16,907 nt of DNA. Origin: an uncultured Bacilli bacterium (lineage in GTDB: Bacteria > Bacillota_I > Bacilli_A > RF39 > UBA660). The first letter of the stretch is position 1. Each line of letters opens with the position of its first letter. The position numbers were made by a program, and so were the translations under genes. Below are positions 14,886-16,907 of the stretch, in pieces. The stretch is taken from assembly GCA_934167785.1 (NCBI GenBank), contig CAKPLX010000024.1, positions 1 through 16,907 of the forward strand. The letters are read 5' to 3'. Under the pieces are notes generated by a model. The model was not told where the DNA came from. It did not search any database and worked only from the letters and a program-made list of their open reading frames with translations.

Positions 14886-14894
14886 TGATATAAT
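14886..14894 (+). promoter_or_regulatory. Extended -10 promoter of the corA unit
   Basis: TGATATAAT lies 24 nt before the TTG start at 14919. There is no convincing -35; TTGTTT at 14868-14873 would give a short 15-bp spacer and overlap the hsp20 terminator tail. Confidence 0.65.
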
Positions 14895-14918
14895 AATAAA
14901 GGAAGTGGGTGATTTTTT

Positions 14919-15863
14919 TTGATAAGGATATATAAAAATGAATTAGATCAAGAAGAAGTAAATTTAATTGACCATATTGAAGATAATTGTTGGATTAAGA
15001 TGGTTCATCCCACTAGTGAAGAGGTAAAATTAGTGGTAGATGAATTGAAAATTGATGAAGATTTAATTACTAAAGTTTTGGATGAAGAAGAATTGCCACG
15101 TGTGGAAAAAACTGATGATGCTACTTTAATTGTTGTAGATTGTCCTTATTGGGATGATCATCACGTAAAAAATAAGTACCATACTTATCCTCTTGGAATT
15201 ATTATTTGTAATGATTTGCATATCATTACTGTTTCTTTAAAAGAATTTGATTATCTTAAGGATTTTGAGGAAGGAAAAATAAAAACATTTTATACTTATA
15301 AGAAATCTAGATTTTTAATTCAAATTTTGCTTAAAACAGCTTCTTCATATTTAAAAGTACTTAATGTTGTTAATGATGATATTCGTAAGAAAGAAAAAAT
15401 TCTGTATAATTCTACAAATAATAAACATTTGGTTGAACTTTTGGATATTGAAAAAACACTGGTTTATTTTATTACTTCGCTAAAGGCAAATGATGTTGTT
15501 TTGGAGAAATTGTCTAAAGGAAATGTTATTGATATGTATGATGAAGATGTAGAATTATTGGATGATACAATGATTGAGAATCGTCAAGGTATTGAGATGT
15601 GTACAATTTATAAGGAAATTTTATCTTCAATTACGGATACATACGCAACAATTGTATCTAATAATTTGAATGGAGTAATGAAATTTTTAGCTGGAGCAAC
15701 AATTGTTTTAGCAATACCAACGATGATTTCTTCATTTTTAGGAATGAATATTTCACTTGGTGATTTTGCAAAAAAAGATTATGCGTTTGTAATTGTATGT
15801 GTTTTTTCTTTGGTGTTAGCATTATTTGTTGCTTATTTATTAAAGAAAAAAGATATGCTTTAA
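14919..15863 (+). CDS. corA: CorA family divalent cation (magnesium) transporter
   Basis: A 314-residue CorA-type channel for Mg2+ (possibly Co2+/Ni2+) in the cell membrane. A large acidic cytoplasmic N-terminal domain with a long helical stretch is followed by two C-terminal membrane helices at about 252-272 and 287-308. The selectivity motif GMN is at 275-277, between them, and the end KKKDML is basic as usual. The start is TTG at 14919, fixed by GGGTGAT (14907-14913) 5 nt upstream and the promoter just before it; there is no in-frame ATG nearby. It is first in a unit with a TSCPD protein and an unknown gene. The family is clear; the metal preference is not readable. Confidence 0.93.
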   Translation: MIRIYKNELDQEEVNLIDHIEDNCWIKMVHPTSEEVKLVVDELKIDEDLITKVLDEEELPRVEKTDDATLIVVDCPYWDDHHVKNKYHTYPLGIIICNDLHIITVSLKEFDYLKDFEEGKIKTFYTYKKSRFLIQILLKTASSYLKVLNVVNDDIRKKEKILYNSTNNKHLVELLDIEKTLVYFITSLKANDVVLEKLSKGNVIDMYDEDVELLDDTMIENRQGIEMCTIYKEILSSITDTYATIVSNNLNGVMKFLAGATIVLAIPTMISSFLGMNISLGDFAKKDYAFVIVCVFSLVLALFVAYLLKKKDML

Positions 15864-15900
15864 GAAATTTATATTGTTGTTAATGAGGTAGGTGTTTATT

Positions 15901-16152
15901 GTGAGTAAGACAATTTATATTCCTAAAGGAGTTTGTTCTAGTAGGATAGATATTAGTGTAGAAAATGTGATTATACAATCTATCAATATTGTTGGTGGTT
16001 GTCCAGGAAATACTGTTGGTGTTAGTAATTTATGTGTAGGAAGAAAAATTGATGAAGTAATTGATCTTTTAAGTGGAATTGATTGTAGAGGAAGGGGAAC
16101 GTCTTGTCCTGATCAATTAGCTAAGGCATTAGAATTAATAAGAAGAAATTAA
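15901..16152 (+). CDS. TSCPD domain-containing protein (TIGR03905-like)
   Basis: An 83-residue protein of the small TSCPD family. The name motif TSCPD is at 67-71. Further cysteines are C12 (KGVCSS), C34 (GGCPGN), C45 and C62, so five cysteines in 83 residues suggest metal binding or redox chemistry. The same domain occurs at the C-terminus of B12-dependent ribonucleotide reductases, but the free-standing form has no assigned function. GTG at 15901 is chosen because AGGTAGGTG (15885-15893) lies 7 nt upstream; a GTG at 15892 overlaps that site. It is 37 nt downstream of corA and 13 nt upstream of the next gene, so it is likely cotranscribed with both. Confidence 0.87.
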   Translation: MSKTIYIPKGVCSSRIDISVENVIIQSINIVGGCPGNTVGVSNLCVGRKIDEVIDLLSGIDCRGRGTSCPDQLAKALELIRRN

Positions 16153-16165
16153 AGGAGGAAAAATT

Positions 16166-16612
16166 ATGGAATATGGTGATTTATATATTATTCCTGATGA
16201 AAATAAAGTTTTAGGAAATGTCTTTCATAAGAAAATTTCTAATAATCATTTAATGGGAATTCAAGAATATTCTGATATTTATAAATTAGGCTATCAATTT
16301 AAAAAGGAAGAATATCAGGATGCTCCCTGTACTTTAGCAAAGGATGGTTTTTTGATTGTTAAAACAGTCGAGGATGCTGGTATTTTAATTTTTTATGTTC
16401 CAGAATTTATTAGTGATAATCAATGTATGTGGTATAGTGAAAATATGGGGTTGTTTTCTAAGTATTCAATGATAGGAGCATATATTGTAAAAAAGGGAAA
16501 TACAGATTATGAAATAGAAGAGTGTTCAGATATAAATGTTAATCAACTCTATTTAATAATGAATCAAAAAAATATTCGGTATAATTTAGAAGAAAATAAT
16601 AAAAAACGTTAA
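16166..16612 (+). CDS. Hypothetical protein, 148 residues
   Basis: Not recognised. No signal peptide or membrane helix is evident; the protein is soluble-looking, with a mixed alpha/beta pattern, many Tyr and Asn, and a Lys/Arg-rich end (NNKKR). It starts MEYGDLYIIPDENKVLG and has cysteines in DAPCTL, NQCMWY and EECSD but no metal-binding spacing. AAAGGAGG (16152-16159) gives a strong ribosome binding site 6 nt before the ATG. It is third in the corA unit and ends just before a bidirectional terminator. Confidence 0.8.
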   Translation: MEYGDLYIIPDENKVLGNVFHKKISNNHLMGIQEYSDIYKLGYQFKKEEYQDAPCTLAKDGFLIVKTVEDAGILIFYVPEFISDNQCMWYSENMGLFSKYSMIGAYIVKKGNTDYEIEECSDINVNQLYLIMNQKNIRYNLEENNKKR

Positions 16613-16616
16613 AAAA

Positions 16617-16648
16617 AGAAAAATCGTTATGATTTTTCTCATTTTTTT
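16617..16648. terminator. Bidirectional terminator between convergent genes
   Basis: AGAAAAATC (16617-16625) pairs perfectly with GATTTTTCT (16631-16639), 5-nt loop. On the plus strand a T-run follows (16642-16649); on the minus strand the A-run at 16611-16617 gives the U-tract. The stem reaches the stop codon of the minus-strand gene. Confidence 0.85.
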
Positions 16649-16779
16649 TCTTCTTGGTAAAGTGCTTTTTCAACAGCATTGTAGTAATTATTTCCTTTTT
16701 CATAATATTTTTCTATTTTTTTCTTTTCTTTTTCTGTGAACATTTCATCAGATAGTTCTAATTTTTTTAAATATTTCAT
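16639..16779 (-). CDS. Small highly charged protein, 46 residues
   Basis: A 46-residue open frame on the minus strand: ATG complement at 16777-16779, TGA at 16639-16641. It begins MKYLKKLELSDEMF, continues with a very charged Lys/Glu helix and ends ALYQEEKK. Support: GGTGAT (complement of 16784-16789) is 4 nt upstream of the ATG, the same arrangement as several genes here, and a shared terminator follows. Upstream on the minus strand, TATACT (complement of 16828-16833) is a possible -10. No family is recognised and the function is unknown. It is the only minus-strand gene in the window. Confidence 0.65.
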   Translation of the reverse strand: MKYLKKLELSDEMFTEKEKKKIEKYYEKGNNYYNAVEKALYQEEKK

Positions 16780-16877
16780 TTTTATCACCATTTTTAGTAT
16801 GATTTTTTTTTAAAATTTTATTCTTAGTATAAAAAATTTAAATATTGGTAAAATATTTATAGAATGGAGTGAAAAAA

Positions 16878-16907
16878 ATGAAAACGACTGGTATTATTAG
16901 AAGAATT
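16878..16907 (+). CDS. spoVT: SpoVT/AbrB-type transcription regulator, N-terminal fragment
   Basis: Only ten codons are in the window: MKTTGIIRRI. This closely matches the start of the swapped-hairpin DNA-binding domain of SpoVT and AbrB (MKATGIVRRIDDLGR in SpoVT). SpoVT regulates forespore genes in Bacillus. GGAGTG (16866-16871) is 6 nt upstream of the ATG. In Bacillus spoVT lies next to mfd, so position supports SpoVT over AbrB, although a set of other genes intervenes here. The gene continues beyond the right edge. Confidence 0.72.
   Translation, partial: MKTTGIIRRI

Noticed and set aside
1..16907. tRNA genes, rRNA, CRISPR arrays, insertion sequences, replication origin
   Set aside because: No cloverleaf with TTCRA arm, no spaced direct repeats, no transposase or terminal repeats and no DnaA-box cluster were seen.
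1..16907. Mycoplasma-type code with UGA as Trp
   Set aside because: Conserved genes end at TGA in the expected place (holB, rsmI) and Trp is encoded by TGG.

Overview
The window is a very AT-rich bacterial chromosome segment with the gene content and order of the dnaX-to-mfd region of low-GC Firmicutes (Bacilli-type). TGA is used as a stop (rsmI, holB, a small minus-strand gene) and TGG for Trp, so this is the standard bacterial code and not the Mycoplasma code. A short BofA-like gene, pth (spoVC in Bacillus) and a SpoVT/AbrB-type start at the right edge suggest a spore-forming lineage or one descended from spore formers. In gut-type Bacilli with reduced genomes this would be unsurprising, but the species cannot be read from the sequence.

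Layout. Bases 1-391 hold an upstream hairpin, a compact SRP RNA (about 148-227) with its own promoter and U-run, a palindromic candidate operator, and the dnaX promoter. Bases 392-10470 look like one long operon: dnaX, ybaB/ebfC, recR, a bofA-like gene, holB, ricT, trmN6-like methyltransferase, rsmI, pth and mfd, with overlaps or short gaps throughout. Compared with Bacillus subtilis, tmk, yaaQ, yaaR, yabA and yazA are missing between the same neighbours. These genes serve replication clamp loading, recombination repair, rRNA and tRNA modification, peptidyl-tRNA recycling and transcription-coupled repair.

Bases 10471-16877 lie between mfd and the spoVT-like gene, which are close together in Bacillus, and carry accessory genes in short transcription units. 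They are a Cof-type HAD phosphatase behind a 128-nt leader; a small unknown gene followed by an Mbeg1-like (DUF2974) hydrolase; a zinc-dependent medium-chain dehydrogenase; an Hsp20 chaperone under a CIRCE-like operator; and corA, a TSCPD-domain gene and an unknown gene, ending in a bidirectional terminator. A 46-residue minus-strand gene faces this terminator. The window ends ten codons into a SpoVT/AbrB-type regulator.

Promoters are strikingly uniform. Seven extended -10 elements are visible (TGATATAAT five times, TGTTATAAT once, TGTTATACT once). Most protein genes start only 23-29 nt after the -10. Several starts are TTG or GTG, fixed by a GGTGA-type ribosome binding site or by the promoter position.
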